Positions 30,234 through 41,330 of a DNA stretch of 64,000 nt are shown in pieces (positions within the stretch are counted from its first letter, which is position 1; every line of letters begins with the position of its first letter). Location: contig NW_027488833.1 in NCBI RefSeq assembly GCF_050948215.1, positions 247,745 through 311,744 on the forward strand, read 5' to 3'. Under the pieces are notes generated by a model. It worked only from the letters and a program-made list of their open reading frames with translations, ran no database searches and was not told where the DNA came from. Made by a program: the position numbers and the translations under genes. Source of the DNA: Halictus rubicundus (lineage: Eukaryota > Arthropoda > Insecta > Hymenoptera > Halictidae).

Positions 30234-33200
30234 CGCCAGACTAACCACATCGATATTCCGACCAAATTCGAAAATCATCAAACTTTAATAACAGACGGAG
30301 CTACTCACGGGTTGTTAACGACTGCAATCGTACGTGCATTTGACAACCAAGAACAACCTATCGAATGTCGCACTTTATTAGATACGTGTTCTAACGCGAA
30401 CCTAATAACCGAAGAATTTGCAGCAAAATTAAATCTACCTACTAACATGCAAATGGTGAATATCGATGTGTTGAATGAACTTCAAACGGTTACGAGTCGG
30501 ATTGTAAAGGTCAAGATTATGTCTCGATTAAATAAATTTTCTCGCACTCTCGATTTTTTTATCATACCGCGTATCGCAGGACACTTACCAGACCACCAAA
30601 TAAATCGCAGTAAATTACGAATTCCTTCGAATATTATTCTTGCGGATCCTCATTTTCACAAGCCTTCCCCTGTAGATATGTTGATTGGAACAGGACCAAC
30701 ATTATCTAGTTTCAGTATCGGTCAACTGCAGATTCAATCGAAGGGAAAACCAGATTTGATTTTGCACAAAACCCAATTCGGATGGGTCATCGGGGGGAGC
30801 GCACCTACTGTTTCTATCGGAAAAACGCGAACATTCCTCAATACCGTTAATTTCGATCTTAGAAAATTCTGGGAAATCGAAGAGGGACCACAACAATATC
30901 ACTTGTCGGCAATTGAAAATGAAGTGGAATCCCATTTTATCCGTACCGTTGCACGCGAACAATCCGGGAGATACGTTGTCGCGCTTCCGTTCAACGAGAA
31001 GAAGCGAGACATCGGCGAATCCCGAACACAAGCATTAAACCGATTTATGTCTTTAGAACGCAGATTCGCTCGAAATCCCGATCTAAAGACAGAATATACC
31101 GCGATTATAAATGAGTACATCACGTTAGGTCATATGACACAGATAGACTCACCCGACAATTCTTTCGGTTTCTACTTACCGCATCACGCCGTCATCAAAC
31201 CCACCAGCTCGACGACGAAATGTCGAGTTGTGTTCGATGCGTCGGCTAAATCGGATACCGGTATATCGTTAAATGATGCACTCGAAGTTGGTCCGACGAT
31301 TCAGGACGATCTCTTCTCTTTATTATTGCGATTTCGAAGTCATGCATACGTGCTAACCGGGGATATTGAGAAGATGTATCGGCAATTTCTCGTGCGTCCC
31401 GAAGATCGTCCGTATCAACGGATTCTTTGGCGGAACGACAAAAACGAAATTTCTACATACGAGCTCAATACAGTCACTTTCGGTGTAGCTTCAGCCCCAT
31501 ACTTGGCAATACGGTGTTTACACCAATTAGCGAACGACGAATCGGACAATTATCCCGCAGCATCCGAGGTCATTAAAAGGGACATTTACGTTGATGATCT
31601 TTTGACCGGTGCTGCAACATTCCGCGAAGCCCGTAAATTACGTAACGATATTATTAATTTGTTGAAGAAAGGGGAACTTAACATTCGACAGTGGGTATCG
31701 AATGACCCAAATTTATTATCAGAACTATCGGAAGATCAGATTCATCCGAAGTATTTCGGCGATGAATCCGTCAAGACCCTCGGCGTGATCTGGAATCCAC
31801 GTGACGATTCAATTAGATATACCGTATCTATTGACAACAGGCAAACGCATACTAAACGCATAATCCTTTCGTCTATTGCCAAAATATTTGACCCATTAGG
31901 TCTCCTTGGACCTGTAACAGTAAGCGCGAAAATACTTATGCAACGTTTATGGCAACTGCGACTAGATTGGGACGAATCCTTACCTGCAGATATCCAAACC
32001 GAGTGGTCGAATTATCAAGCGCAGTTAAGGCTGTTAAAGGATTTCACTTTTACACGGCATATTTCGCAACACGAAGTTAAACGAATTGAAATGCATGGCT
32101 TTTGTGACGCTAGTGAGCGCGCATACGGAGCCAATATCTATCTACGCACTATATCCATGTCTGGAAATATCGCAGTTCATTTGATTTGTGCCAAATCCCG
32201 CATAGCTCCGCTAAAAACCATTAGTTTAGCGCGATTAGAGTTATGTGGAGCTAAATTGCTTGCCGAACTGTATACCAATGTTAAACAAATAATCCGAAGG
32301 GAAATCCACTCTACCGTATTGTGGACGGATTCTACAATTGTTCTTCATTGGTTACAACGGTCTCCGAATACATTAAAAACCTTTGTCGCGAACCGGGTTG
32401 CCAATATTCAAGAAACGACAGATATTAAGACATGGCGACATATTCGATCGATCGATAATCCTGCCGATTTACTCTCACGCGGTTCTAACGTTAAAAATTT
32501 CATGGCAAACAGTCTCTGGCGTTATGGGCCACCGTGGCTGAAATTAGACGAAACATTTTGGCCAATTTCGCATTTCGAAATTCCAGAAGTTTTACCGGAA
32601 GTACGAAAACTTACGTGTTTAATCTCCACCACCGTACAACCTTTGGAAATTTTAAGTAAATATTCGTGTATCCGCCGATTAACCAGAGTCATCGCTTATT
32701 GTCTACGTTTCATATCGAGACCCCGAATCACCGGACATCTTTCTGTCGAAGAACTGCAACGCGCGAAAGAAAAAATTATCTCGCTAACTCAGCAGCAATC
32801 ATTTGCTCAAGAATTGCAGGATTTAAAAACGAGTTCGCAATTAAATTCAAAAAGCAAGTTGCTACCGTTATCCCCATTTGTCGACGAAAGGGGCATTTTA
32901 CGTGTTGGAGGTCGTTTACAAAATTCAAATTTACCGTTTAATCAAATGCATCCGATTCTTCTTCCGAAAAATAATCATATTACCGATCTCATTATTCGCG
33001 AATCTCATGTACAAGGTTATCATTCGGGTTTGACAGCTACTCTTTACCACGTTCGACAATTGTATTGGCCCATCGATGGGAAAAACATAACGCGAAAAAT
33101 TATCCGCCAATGTATAAAATGTTTTCGATGTAATCCTCCGATGACTAATTATGTCATGGGGAATCTACCGGCCGCTAGAGTTTCGCGATCCCGACCATTT

Positions 33201-34115
33201 ACGAATGTCGGAGTCGATTGTTGCGGTCCTTTTTATATAAAGGAACGACGATACCGCAACCGTAACCGTATTAAGATTTACGTTACTGTGTTTGTCTGCT
33301 TCGCGACAAAAGCCGTACATTTGGAAGTCGTCAGCGATATGAGCTCGGAAGCCTTTTTAGCCGCATTAAAACGTTTTATTGCGCGACGCGGCATTTGTCG
33401 GAACATTTATTCCGATAACGGAACAAATTTTGTCGGTGCGAAAAATGAGATGACGGATTTGCTTCGGACCTTAAGCGAAAATGAAGAAATCCGTCAATAC
33501 ATCTTAGAAAAAGAGATTACGTGGCACTTCACACCTCCGCTGTCTCCCCATTTCGGGGGATTGTGGGAGGCAGTGCTAAAGTCATTCAAACACCACCTAC
33601 GTCGCGTTGTCGGCGACGAACTGTTTACGTATGAACAATTTGCGACTTTTACTACCGAAATCGAGGCAATCCTAAATTCACGTCCTTTGACACCCCTTTC
33701 TTCAGACCCTAACGACCTATCCGCCCTGACTCCCGGTCATTTTTTAATTGGTGGCGTAATGACGAGCATACCAGAAGTCGATTTTACCAAGACAGCTACC
33801 AATCGGCTTTCCACCTGGCAACATATTCAAAGGGTAAAACAGGACTTTTGGAGCCGGTGGTACAAGGAATATATCAACCACCTAAACGTACGAGCAAAAT
33901 GGACAAGGGGTTCACATGACATCAAGGAAGGGACGATTGTCGTGTTAAAGGACGACAACTTGCCACCACTCCAATGGAACATCGGAAAGGTCATCGAGGT
34001 TCATCCAGGCAAGGATGACATAATACGCGCGGTAACTGTACGCACAACTCACGGCACGTACAAACGCAACACTCGACACCTCGCGCCTTTACCGATCGAG
34101 CCCGTGAAACCTTAA
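30234..34115 (+). CDS. pol: BEL/Pao Pol polyprotein (PR-RT-RNaseH-IN)
   Basis: Replication enzymes of the element, in the gag frame after one UGA. The pol part has no ATG before the protease site, so it probably depends on gag translation. Positions count from 30312: protease-like LLDTCSNANLI near 23-33, with C where G is usual, as is common in Pao; reverse transcriptase with CRVVFDAS and YVDDLL (near 424); RNase H with FCDASERAYG (near 595); integrase zinc finger ESHVQGYHSG ... CIKCFRC (near 896-945); integrase D-D-E at VGVDCCGPF (near 966), YSDNGTNFVG (near 1033) and GGLWEAV (near 1083); and a C-terminal domain (WSRWYKEYINHL) that includes WNIGKVIEVHPGKD. No internal stops. Confidence 0.9.
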   Translation, partial: RQTNHIDIPTKFENHQTLITDGATHGLLTTAIVRAFDNQEQPIECRTLLDTCSNANLITEEFAAKLNLPTNMQMVNIDVLNELQTVTSRIVKVKIMSRLNKFSRTLDFFIIPRIAGHLPDHQINRSKLRIPSNIILADPHFHKPSPVDMLIGTGPTLSSFSIGQLQIQSKGKPDLILHKTQFGWVIGGSAPTVSIGKTRTFLNTVNFDLRKFWEIEEGPQQYHLSAIENEVESHFIRTVAREQSGRYVVALPFNEKKRDIGESRTQALNRFMSLERRFARNPDLKTEYTAIINEYITLGHMTQIDSPDNSFGFYLPHHAVIKPTSSTTKCRVVFDASAKSDTGISLNDALEVGPTIQDDLFSLLLRFRSHAYVLTGDIEKMYRQFLVRPEDRPYQRILWRNDKNEISTYELNTVTFGVASAPYLAIRCLHQLANDESDNYPAASEVIKRDIYVDDLLTGAATFREARKLRNDIINLLKKGELNIRQWVSNDPNLLSELSEDQIHPKYFGDESVKTLGVIWNPRDDSIRYTVSIDNRQTHTKRIILSSIAKIFDPLGLLGPVTVSAKILMQRLWQLRLDWDESLPADIQTEWSNYQAQLRLLKDFTFTRHISQHEVKRIEMHGFCDASERAYGANIYLRTISMSGNIAVHLICAKSRIAPLKTISLARLELCGAKLLAELYTNVKQIIRREIHSTVLWTDSTIVLHWLQRSPNTLKTFVANRVANIQETTDIKTWRHIRSIDNPADLLSRGSNVKNFMANSLWRYGPPWLKLDETFWPISHFEIPEVLPEVRKLTCLISTTVQPLEILSKYSCIRRLTRVIAYCLRFISRPRITGHLSVEELQRAKEKIISLTQQQSFAQELQDLKTSSQLNSKSKLLPLSPFVDERGILRVGGRLQNSNLPFNQMHPILLPKNNHITDLIIRESHVQGYHSGLTATLYHVRQLYWPIDGKNITRKIIRQCIKCFRCNPPMTNYVMGNLPAARVSRSRPFTNVGVDCCGPFYIKERRYRNRNRIKIYVTVFVCFATKAVHLEVVSDMSSEAFLAALKRFIARRGICRNIYSDNGTNFVGAKNEMTDLLRTLSENEEIRQYILEKEITWHFTPPLSPHFGGLWEAVLKSFKHHLRRVVGDELFTYEQFATFTTEIEAILNSRPLTPLSSDPNDLSALTPGHFLIGGVMTSIPEVDFTKTATNRLSTWQHIQRVKQDFWSRWYKEYINHLNVRAKWTRGSHDIKEGTIVVLKDDNLPPLQWNIGKVIEVHPGKDDIIRAVTVRTTHGTYKRNTRHLAPLPIEPVKP

Positions 34116-34390
34116 TTTTCGAATTTTTAATATTTCGTTTGTATTTCGTTTATCATTTATGCATTTTAGTTTTAGACACATATTATTAGTATATTATACG
34201 CGTTTATGTTTCGTTCGTTTTACGTGTTTCTCGAATATTTCGTATTTTTACGTATCGTTTTGTATATCGGTTTTTCTTTATATTTAGTTTTTGATTTACG
34301 TTTATGTTATGTGATGTTCCTTTCGATTTATCGTAATTAACGACATTGCGCGATTTTTTGAACTACTTGTATAGTTCAACGGGGGGAGCA
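34116..34390 (+). other. 3' untranslated region and polypurine tract
   Basis: T-rich sequence with repeated TTTCGTTT-like words, ending in CGGGGGGAGCA (34380-34390) immediately before the 3' LTR. The G-run is the likely polypurine primer. Confidence 0.7.
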
Positions 34391-35436
34391 TGTACGGTTC
34401 CGAGAGGATGCATGCCGCGGCCCCCGTAGAATACCGTAGTTTTATTTTTACGGCGTAATTTCACTTTCTCCAGATGTCGTTGAAGGCCCTTTTCCGATTT
34501 TTGTCCGTCCTTCGACTAATCACGAAGAATGCTAATCCTTGAGTTGCCGCACGCGAGGCGCTTGAGGATTCGAGCTGATGGCATTGGAAAAGTGGCCATA
34601 AGTCAATCCGTGCGACCCTCACACCGTGTACCGTCCGCGAGGTACTTGAGGGTTCCGGATTCGGACACAGCGGGCCTTATGGCCCACTACACGCGGCGGC
34701 CAAGGGGTCGTAAATCCTCTTCCGCACGACGCGAGGTACGCTCGGGTTTCGCTACAACCCCAATAACCGTGTCTCTGGTTTTCGTCAAACGGACGAAAAC
34801 CAGAGACAGTAAACGCACGTTTTTCCAGCCCTTGGTCTTCGTCACCGGACCTCGGCCAAGGGGCAATAAATTAGCTGCTAGCCACTTGGCTAGCACGGCT
34901 TACGTGGGCCACTTAGGCCTTCGTCGCGCTGCTCCGGGGTCCCATAAATCGCGCAATTTGGGAACTCTTCCTTATTTGACTTGAGGTGGGACTTCCTCCT
35001 CCACCGGTGAGGGCTGTTCCAGAAGATCCTCCGCCCTCAAGTCAAATTAACGAATAGGGATGGTTCTTCCCCCGAAAACGGGCCCATGGCCAAAAAATAG
35101 CGTCACCACCGAGGTGACGAAAAAGAACAGCGGACCTCGGGGCAGCAGATAGTCCTTAGATCTCTCCGAGACTATATCGATACTACGGCTTGACTAGACA
35201 CTTACAACGTCTTTCAAGAAATTGTTAACGTTCTCGCGAACAGCACGTCTCGTGTCGGAGACAAGGCTATTTCAATTTAAACCCACACTTGTAAACACAA
35301 CATCGTCCATTCGACTACTGGAATTAGTTGCCCAAAGATAAACTCCGCCGGCAACCGCTTTGTATTTAACTGAATAAAGATATATTTATTTCCGCGATTA
35401 ATACAAAGATATAGTTCTTTTCGAGAACCCAACACA
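34391..35436 (+). repeat. 3' LTR of the intact BEL/Pao element
   Basis: 1046 bp matching 27461-28506. The CGCTT target copy follows at 35437-35441. Confidence 0.93.
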
Positions 35437-35484
35437 CGCTTCATCACCTTGTATTCTTCCTTCCATGATTGTAACACCCACACA

Positions 35485-35662
35485 ATGACACTTTACACTA
35501 TATTCACATTTACACTTTACACTATCTTCACACAATTACACTTTATACTATATTCACATTTACACTTTACACTATCTTCACACAATTACACTTTACACTA
35601 TATTCACATTTACATTTTACACTTTACACTATATTCACGCAATTACACTTTACACTTTACAA
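35485..35662 (+). repeat. Irregular minisatellite of TACACTTTACACTAT units
   Basis: Overlapping repeats of TTACACTTTACACTAT, ATTCACATTTACAC and CTTCACACAATTACAC. No gene. Confidence 0.85.
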
Positions 35663-35812
35663 AATTATTAACAAACCGCGTTGTAATAACGAATCGCTTC
35701 GTACTTTCGTACTGTAAAGCGCGCGACGATGAACTGGTCAACCAATTCCGTCACACATCGGTTACAAATCGGTGAGAGAGCAAAAGATAGTGCAAACATA
35801 TGATTGAAGTAT

Positions 35813-35935
35813 TTCTCTCTCTTTTTCTCTCTCGCTCACACCCCGCTTTCTCTCTTTTTCTCTCTCGCTCTCACCCCCGCTTCCTCAACCTTTCTCTCTC
35901 ACTCTCACCACCGCTCTGTCACTCTCACCCCCCAC
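35813..35935 (+). repeat. Pyrimidine-rich CTCTCT/TTTCTC tract
   Basis: Diverged copies of TTTCTCTCTCGCTCNCACCCCCGC. It lies just upstream of the candidate RS/RGG gene and could be promoter-proximal, but nothing specific shows this. Confidence 0.6.
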
Positions 35936-35949
35936 TCAAAGACAAATGA

Positions 35950-36035
35950 ATGCAACAGGCGCCCTGGGCCTTGCCGATAGGACCTGGCAAGGGTGCGATC
36001 GTTAGAAAGAAAGTTGTCGTCCAGCTGGAAACATC
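35950..36035 (+). other. Possible upstream exon ending at a good splice donor
   Basis: From the ATG at 35950 the frame reads MQQAPWALPIGPGKGAIVR and runs to a strong donor (ACATC|GTAAGT, 36036). Joining it to the acceptor at 36656 would put the next exon in a frame that stops at once, so it may not belong to that transcript. Family not recognised. Confidence 0.25.
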
Positions 36036-36656
36036 GTAAGTACCCTTCACTCTTGCTACGCCTGTCTCTTGCAGGAAATCTCTTATTCTTTTTTTCGTGT
36101 CACTAATTTTAACGCGGCTTTTCTATGAAATCAAATATTTTGATCGAAAGCATCTTCATATTTTAAATTGGTTTTTGTACAGTTTGCTTTGGTTTAATAC
36201 AAGTTTCCTATTTATTTGCAAATCTGTTTTCACGCGGTATGTATATTCTGCGTACATGGTTCCTTTCTTTACACAAGTTTTGTATTTTTATTCCATTCTG
36301 TTTCCTTATTTTGCACGGTCTTTTTCTACGGTACGTATCCACCGTGTAAAATGACACCGACGTGTATCTGATTTTGTAACCTTCACTGAGCATACAGTGA
36401 AGCGCAAAACTAGAAGTAGAATAAAAATAAAGATATTTGTGCAGAAACAGGAACAATGCACGCAGAATAAACTGTGTGCAAACAGATGTACAGAAAAGTA
36501 GGAAAGTTGTGTCAAACCAAGGCAAACTCTACAAAAACCAATTTAAAATATAAAAATTCATTCAATCAAAATATTTCATTTAGCAAACATATTTCAAGAT
36601 ATAGATATGTAGAGTTTTGTAGAGTCTGCTACAATAATTTTTGTAATTTTTTTCAG

Positions 36657-37770
36657 ATGCCAACCGTAGCGACTCAAACGGATAGGAAGCTGACGTCGCG
36701 CCGCTCGCCGGCATATTCGCGCCGGAGCTCGCGATCGCCGAGGCGCAGATCGCGATCGCGATGCTCCTGGCCCGAGTCGCGTTCCCCGAGACGCGGGTCG
36801 CGATCGCGATGCTCGCGGCGCGGGTCGCGGTCGGGGTCGCCAACAGGGCCATCACAATCGTCTCAGTATCAATCTTCCCGATCGCCGCGTACATCATTTA
36901 GGCGGTCGGACGAAAGTCTTTTTCGCTAAGAAGGTACGTACAATAGTTTTGTGATTAGATCAAATGACTTGAATGTTATTGAGAAGTTAGAAGGATTAGT
37001 TTATTAGACGAGGTGTAAAAAATTTTTGAAAAAAGTTTGAATTGGTCGGAATCGCAAAAGAAATAGTAAAAGTTGGTTTTTTTTTAGCTTTTTTATCTGA
37101 GCCTGTATTGAAAATTTAAAAAATGTGTTTGAAAATTTCATCTATATTGGTTAATTCGTTTACGAGTTATAAACGATTAAAAGTGCGGTCGAAAATCGTG
37201 AAAAATGGCAACTTTTCCACTTGCGTTTATAACTCGTAAACGAATTAACCAATATCGGTGAAATTTCCAGCATGGATATAATTTATTCGACCGAATCAAA
37301 TACATTCTTTAACATTTTCAATACAGGCTCAGATAAAAAAGCTGAAAAACTAACTTTTACTATTTCTTTTGCGATTCCGACCAATTCAAATTTTTTTCAA
37401 AAATTTTTTACACCTCGTCTAATAAACTAATCCTTCTAACTTCTCAATAACATTCAAGTCATTTGATCTAATTTTTAAAAAGTTATGTTGCTTCAAATAG
37501 TGTAGACTCAGTTTTGCTCGTTACTGTATATGAATGAGAACATTTAAAAAATTGTCCGTTTAATAATGTTTGTTTTTCACGTTACAGCTGCACGAAATAC
37601 AAAAAGAGTTAAAATCAATGAGACGAGGAGGAAGTGGCGGCAGGGGTGGCTGGGGTTACAGAGGAAGCAGAGGAAGCAGAGGAGGCAGAGGTGGCAGAGG
37701 AGGCAGCGGTAACTGGATCAGAGGCACTAATAAAATTGCCGAAAAAAATTATTATATATTTAAAAATTAA
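36657..37770 (+). pseudogene. Candidate host gene: RS-domain exon plus RGG-rich exon
   Basis: The first visible exon starts after a strong acceptor (TTTTTTTCAG, ending 36656). It reads MPTVATQTDRKL and then an arginine/serine domain (SRRSSRSPRRRSRSR, SPRRGSRSR). It runs to a donor at AAG|GTACGT (36934). The next exon starts after GTTACAG at 37588 with LHEIQKELKSMRRGG, then RGG/RGS repeats (GGRGGWGYRGSRGSRGGRGG), and stops at about 37770. RS and RGG segments usually bind RNA or splicing proteins. The RS frame meets a stop (TAA 36927-36929) just before the donor. A five-T run at 36919-36923 looks one base too long, since the other phase reads AKK into the donor and then in frame into LHEIQ. So it is a recent pseudogene or has a sequencing error. 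Upstream exons are uncertain, and I do not know the family. Confidence 0.45.
36957..37469. mobile_element. Foldback element in the RS/RGG gene intron
   Basis: AGATCAAATGACTTGAATG at the left and CATTCAAGTCATTTGATCT at the right are the ends of arms that pair across almost the whole 513 bp. It shares words with the foldback at 42888-50437 (AAATGACTTGAAT, GAGCCT..A..GA.AATTTAAAAAATG). It lies entirely within the intron 36934-37587. Confidence 0.8.
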
Positions 37771-38013
37771 TTTAAAATATAGAATTTAAACCTAATATGT
37801 TTAATCTTTTTTGTTATATTCTCCATCTTGCCTTTGCGTTATTCCTTTCCTAAAATCCAAAATATTCCTTTTTCAATTAAAATTAATTTTATCATTCTAC
37901 TCTCGTGTGTCTACTGTATGCACCTAAAAGATTATTTTCATGAACTTGGTAGTTCAATTGTTATAATTTAATGAAAAAGGTTGACACTTTATTTTCAAGA
38001 CCTGTAAAAGTAA
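37771..38013. other. AT-rich, no gene seen
   Basis: Probably 3' flank of the RS/RGG gene. No convincing polyadenylation context stands out. Confidence 0.4.
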
Positions 38014-38759
38014 CCCTTTGCACTCGGCGCTATTTTCATTTGTAAGGATGTCGAGGATCTTATAATGTAATTTCATAAACACGTTTATTCAGAAAAAGAC
38101 AGAGACTATAGGTTACCCTCGTGCGCGCTACAACAACGTTGGCTTCTTCTCCGCTCTACACTTTTAACGGTTTTTGCCGTGTAGGCGGTTACATTTCGGA
38201 AGCCAATCACGGGTGTCTAAATTCTAAAGTACGCCCTCCGAGAGGCGACAGGGTGAGGGAAACCGACCAGTTTATTAGGGTACCCTCGCCCCGAATCCTC
38301 GTCGCCTACCTAGGGCCCTTAACGTTACGCATTTGGTCCGCAGATGTCTTACGGTACGTCAACGGCTATTGAGACCTTTAGCTAAAATACGAAGTCACTA
38401 ATAAATCATCATAAAACAGGAAGTTCCGCTAAATCTCAAAAATAGCCTGAAGTCACGTCCGCACCGTAATCATAAACTGCGCCCTTGGCCGGCCTATGGT
38501 TGCGGCCCGCATGGGTCGCGGTCGCTCGAATTCCTTACACATTCTAAAACTAAATTTTTCTCTACTGTCTTAGAATATTTTCATTTTATTCATACGAAAC
38601 TGATCCGATTTCCACATAGAATATTTAAATGTTTAGTAATCTGTTAAATTCAAATTTTGTAATGTAATAAATACATTGTAATATTTGTTGTAATTTCTTT
38701 GAAATAATGCCACAACAATTTCTAGTGGTGGTTCAGAGTCACCACTCGAGTGCAAAGGG
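38014..38759. mobile_element. TTAA-type (piggyBac-like) non-autonomous element
   Basis: The ends are CCCTTTGCACTCG (38014-38026) and CGAGTGCAAAGGG (38747-38759). TTAA follows on the right (38760-38763) and GTAA precedes on the left, so the TTAA duplication has one mutation. CCCTTTGCACTCG ends with TTAA are common in insect piggyBac-like elements. It contains no transposase and is interrupted by a solo LTR. Confidence 0.7.
38041..38539 (-). repeat. Solo LTR inside the TTAA-type element
   Basis: 499 bp from TGTAAGGA to TCCTTACA, an 8-bp terminal inverted repeat, flanked by CATT on both sides (38037-38040 and 38540-38543). AATAAA on the minus strand, about 50 bp from its 3' end, suggests that orientation. 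No internal region remains. Confidence 0.75.
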
Positions 38760-38763
38760 TTAA

Positions 38764-39837
38764 CAATTTCTTTTTCTCTTTTGTATAATGTGGTACTGTA
38801 TGTAAGCTCATCGGTATACAAATGTGATCGCAATTTCATATGATACATGAAGCTACAGCTACGACTATGCTATATGCGTATATGGACAACTGCACATTGC
38901 TTGCATGAGTCCGAAACATCAAACTAGCGGAGTATTTGTATGTATAGGAAAATTATATACATATACACACATAAACAGACGCACGTTGCCGATGAGCGAA
39001 TAGGCGTCGAACATAACCACAATCTACGCTTGCAGTTTCCTCCAATCCCACTTCGACAGTCCTTCTACTTAGGCGCCACCTGATGAGCTCCAGTTCAACT
39101 AAACTTGTCACATTTTTTGCTCTATATTATCGATATCATGAATTCTGACGCTAGAAAGCCATGCCGAAACGGGAAACAAGTTTTCGCCTTTATTTCGCAA
39201 CAGAATCAAGACAAATTATAGCTCAATTTGTAGCTGGAGATATTTTCTATTGCGGGCTGATCTCGACATCATCCAGAAAACTCATCCAATGGCATAAAAC
39301 TGCTTGAATTCCACGGCACGTGCATCGTCAATGTTTGGCCTACTTCTAACGCTCATATTTCTAAATATCTCCATAATCTCGTCAGCTCATGACCAGCCCG
39401 CATTAGATTGAACCTTCCTCTTTTGAATGAGCCCTTTACCAGCGACAAAATATTCCTTTTTAAGGACGAAAACTTGATCCCCGTAAAACCATATTTTGTC
39501 GGTAATGTAGTCACTCTACTTTTGGCGCTCCGGGCCCTTAAAGGGCGTACGAACACTTTCGCGAGCCAGTGTACGTTACTTGCTCGCCGCTTCACTGAGG
39601 AGTAGAAAATTTGGTAACCTAAGAACCAGGGGCCCCAGGTGGCCTTGACGAATCGATAGTACCGCTATAACGGCTACTAGAAGAAGCTAAATCGTAACAT
39701 TTTCGTTCAGTATGGAGAGCTGGGTCACCGACGAGATATATATAAAGACTGCCAGCCCCCGTGTTAAACTGCGAGTCTCAAAGTGGGTCCCAGGTGGGTA
39801 CTGGGATCGGTCGGTAACGGCCCCAATGTCAAGATAC
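38764..39837. other. Unassigned stretch with a TATA-like motif
   Basis: I recognise no gene. Short open frames on both strands at about 39353-39605 have no known motif. A GC-richer segment at 39620-39837 carries TATATATAAAG near 39740. It could be an old LTR fragment. Confidence 0.35.
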
Positions 39838-40776
39838 TGTTACGTCCCGCGGTTGGTTACGCGATGGTAAAGACGCTTCGTGATTTTACCGCGGAGAGAC
39901 GCTTCAAAATTACAACCATTTGGCTCACTCGACTCGTACGTTCGAAGTCTAGCCGGGTCCACGGTTCCACGTAAATACGTAGATATGCCACTCACCAACA
40001 GTCCTGGACAGGTTGCAAGAAACAGAGACAGATGGGGCAACCGTGCTCCCTCGGATTGGCTACGGAGAATGGGTCGGTGTCCTTGTCCCTCTTAGGTCGA
40101 TGGCTCTCTCTCTCTCTCTCTGAAGATGCTGGTCCTGATGCTGCGCGGCCGCGAGATGGTGCGGACGTTCGCCGAATGGATTGGATTGTTAGACACGAGA
40201 GGGCGAAATAACTGGCGTAATTAATGTTTACAACCGGCGCGACGCGGCACCCTCTTGCGCGGGATTGGCGGGTAATAAATGACAGGATTTGAATGGTTAA
40301 CACTAAATATATATATTCAAAAAGTAGTTGGAATACAAAGACTCTTAATACTAAGTATTGGAACAGTTAGATATAGTAAGAGGTAGTAACGCTTGAAATG
40401 GAAACGCGAGATGTTGACGCGACCAGGTCGCGGATGATAACCGACTTCCTCGGGAATTGTCCAGACCTCCTTCGCTCGGAGATCGCGTGGAGGGGCGCGT
40501 GACGTATTAGGGTCGACCCATACAAGACCGGGACGGGACCGGGGACGTTTGGCCGCTAGATTCGAAACCAGGGTGTAGGGTTTGGAGTCGACGGGGCTTC
40601 AGTGTTCCAAACTATATTTCTGCTCGCCCCGGTTGGGTCATTATCTCGAGCGTTTGACCATTTCCAGAAGGCCTTTCGGGAGCGCGTTGACAGTTCCCTG
40701 CTGTGCATGGCACGAAAAAAATGTTTTTAGGGCCTTCACGGTTCCTTAGGTAAACTATCGGTATCTCCCCTTTACA
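39838..40776. repeat. Solo LTR, 939 bp
   Basis: Begins TGTTACGTCCCGCGG and ends CCCCTTTACA, with ATAC on both sides (39834-39837 and 40777-40780). Orientation is uncertain. Its complement ends GGGACGTAACA, the same terminal word as the LTR at 62961-64000, which suggests related elements. Confidence 0.7.
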
Positions 40777-41330
40777 ATACCATGGAAATAGGAAACCTTC
40801 CTACCTCTTGGTGAAACATCATACATCCTTGTATTGTATGTAAATTATACATACATATATTGTAAAAACGAGAATAGTTGTTACTTTTTTTTTTTAAGGA
40901 AATATCCACATTAGGAAGGGGATCATTCCATGTGAATTCGATCACTTTTTGGGGACTATGTCTCGAATTTTGATGACATTGAAGTATGTTGTGGTCCAAG
41001 AGAAAATGGGAGGCGGGGGTTGAGCCGGGTTATCACAAAAGACTGCTGTTCTCAAATAATTTATTTTTTCCTTGGTGAATGTCATTTCTTAATTAAAAAA
41101 TATTAGAAATATCTTTGTTTTGCAAATTTTACCACTGGTTCAAGTGTGAAAAAATTTGAATAAATATGGCTGTATTTTACGTTTCTTCATGTTTCTCTTT
41201 GAAATTTCGTTTTGTAATTCGCGGAGCCGCAAAACTATTTATTGTACTATTCATTATTTTAGGTTCATAAAATTGCTGGATATTCTTTAGACATTCTGAA
41301 GTAAGGGTCGCTAGCGAAAAAATGTATGTA
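40777..41330. repeat. Dispersed repeat fragment, AT-rich
   Basis: 40925-41040 (GAATTCGATCACTTTTTGGG, ATTTTGATGACATTGAAGTA) is related to 22840-22960. No gene in the remainder. Confidence 0.45.

Larger units (their letters stand above)
27461..35436 (+). mobile_element. Nearly intact BEL/Pao LTR retrotransposon
   Basis: Two 1046-bp LTRs (27461-28506 and 34391-35436) appear identical and are flanked by CGCTT on both sides, the 5-bp duplication usual for BEL/Pao. A tRNA-Tyr-like primer site follows the left LTR, and a purine tract (GGGGGGAGCA) precedes the right one. Gag and pol lie in the same frame with one UGA between them. By LTR identity this is a recent insertion. Confidence 0.93.

Noticed and set aside
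36580..36897. Alanine/isoleucine-rich minus-strand frame opposite the RS exon
   Set aside because: Explained as the complement of CGCGATCGCGATG repeats that encode the RS domain.
39353..39605. Overlapping frames on both strands at 39.4-39.6 kb
   Set aside because: Short, no recognisable domain, no splice or promoter context.
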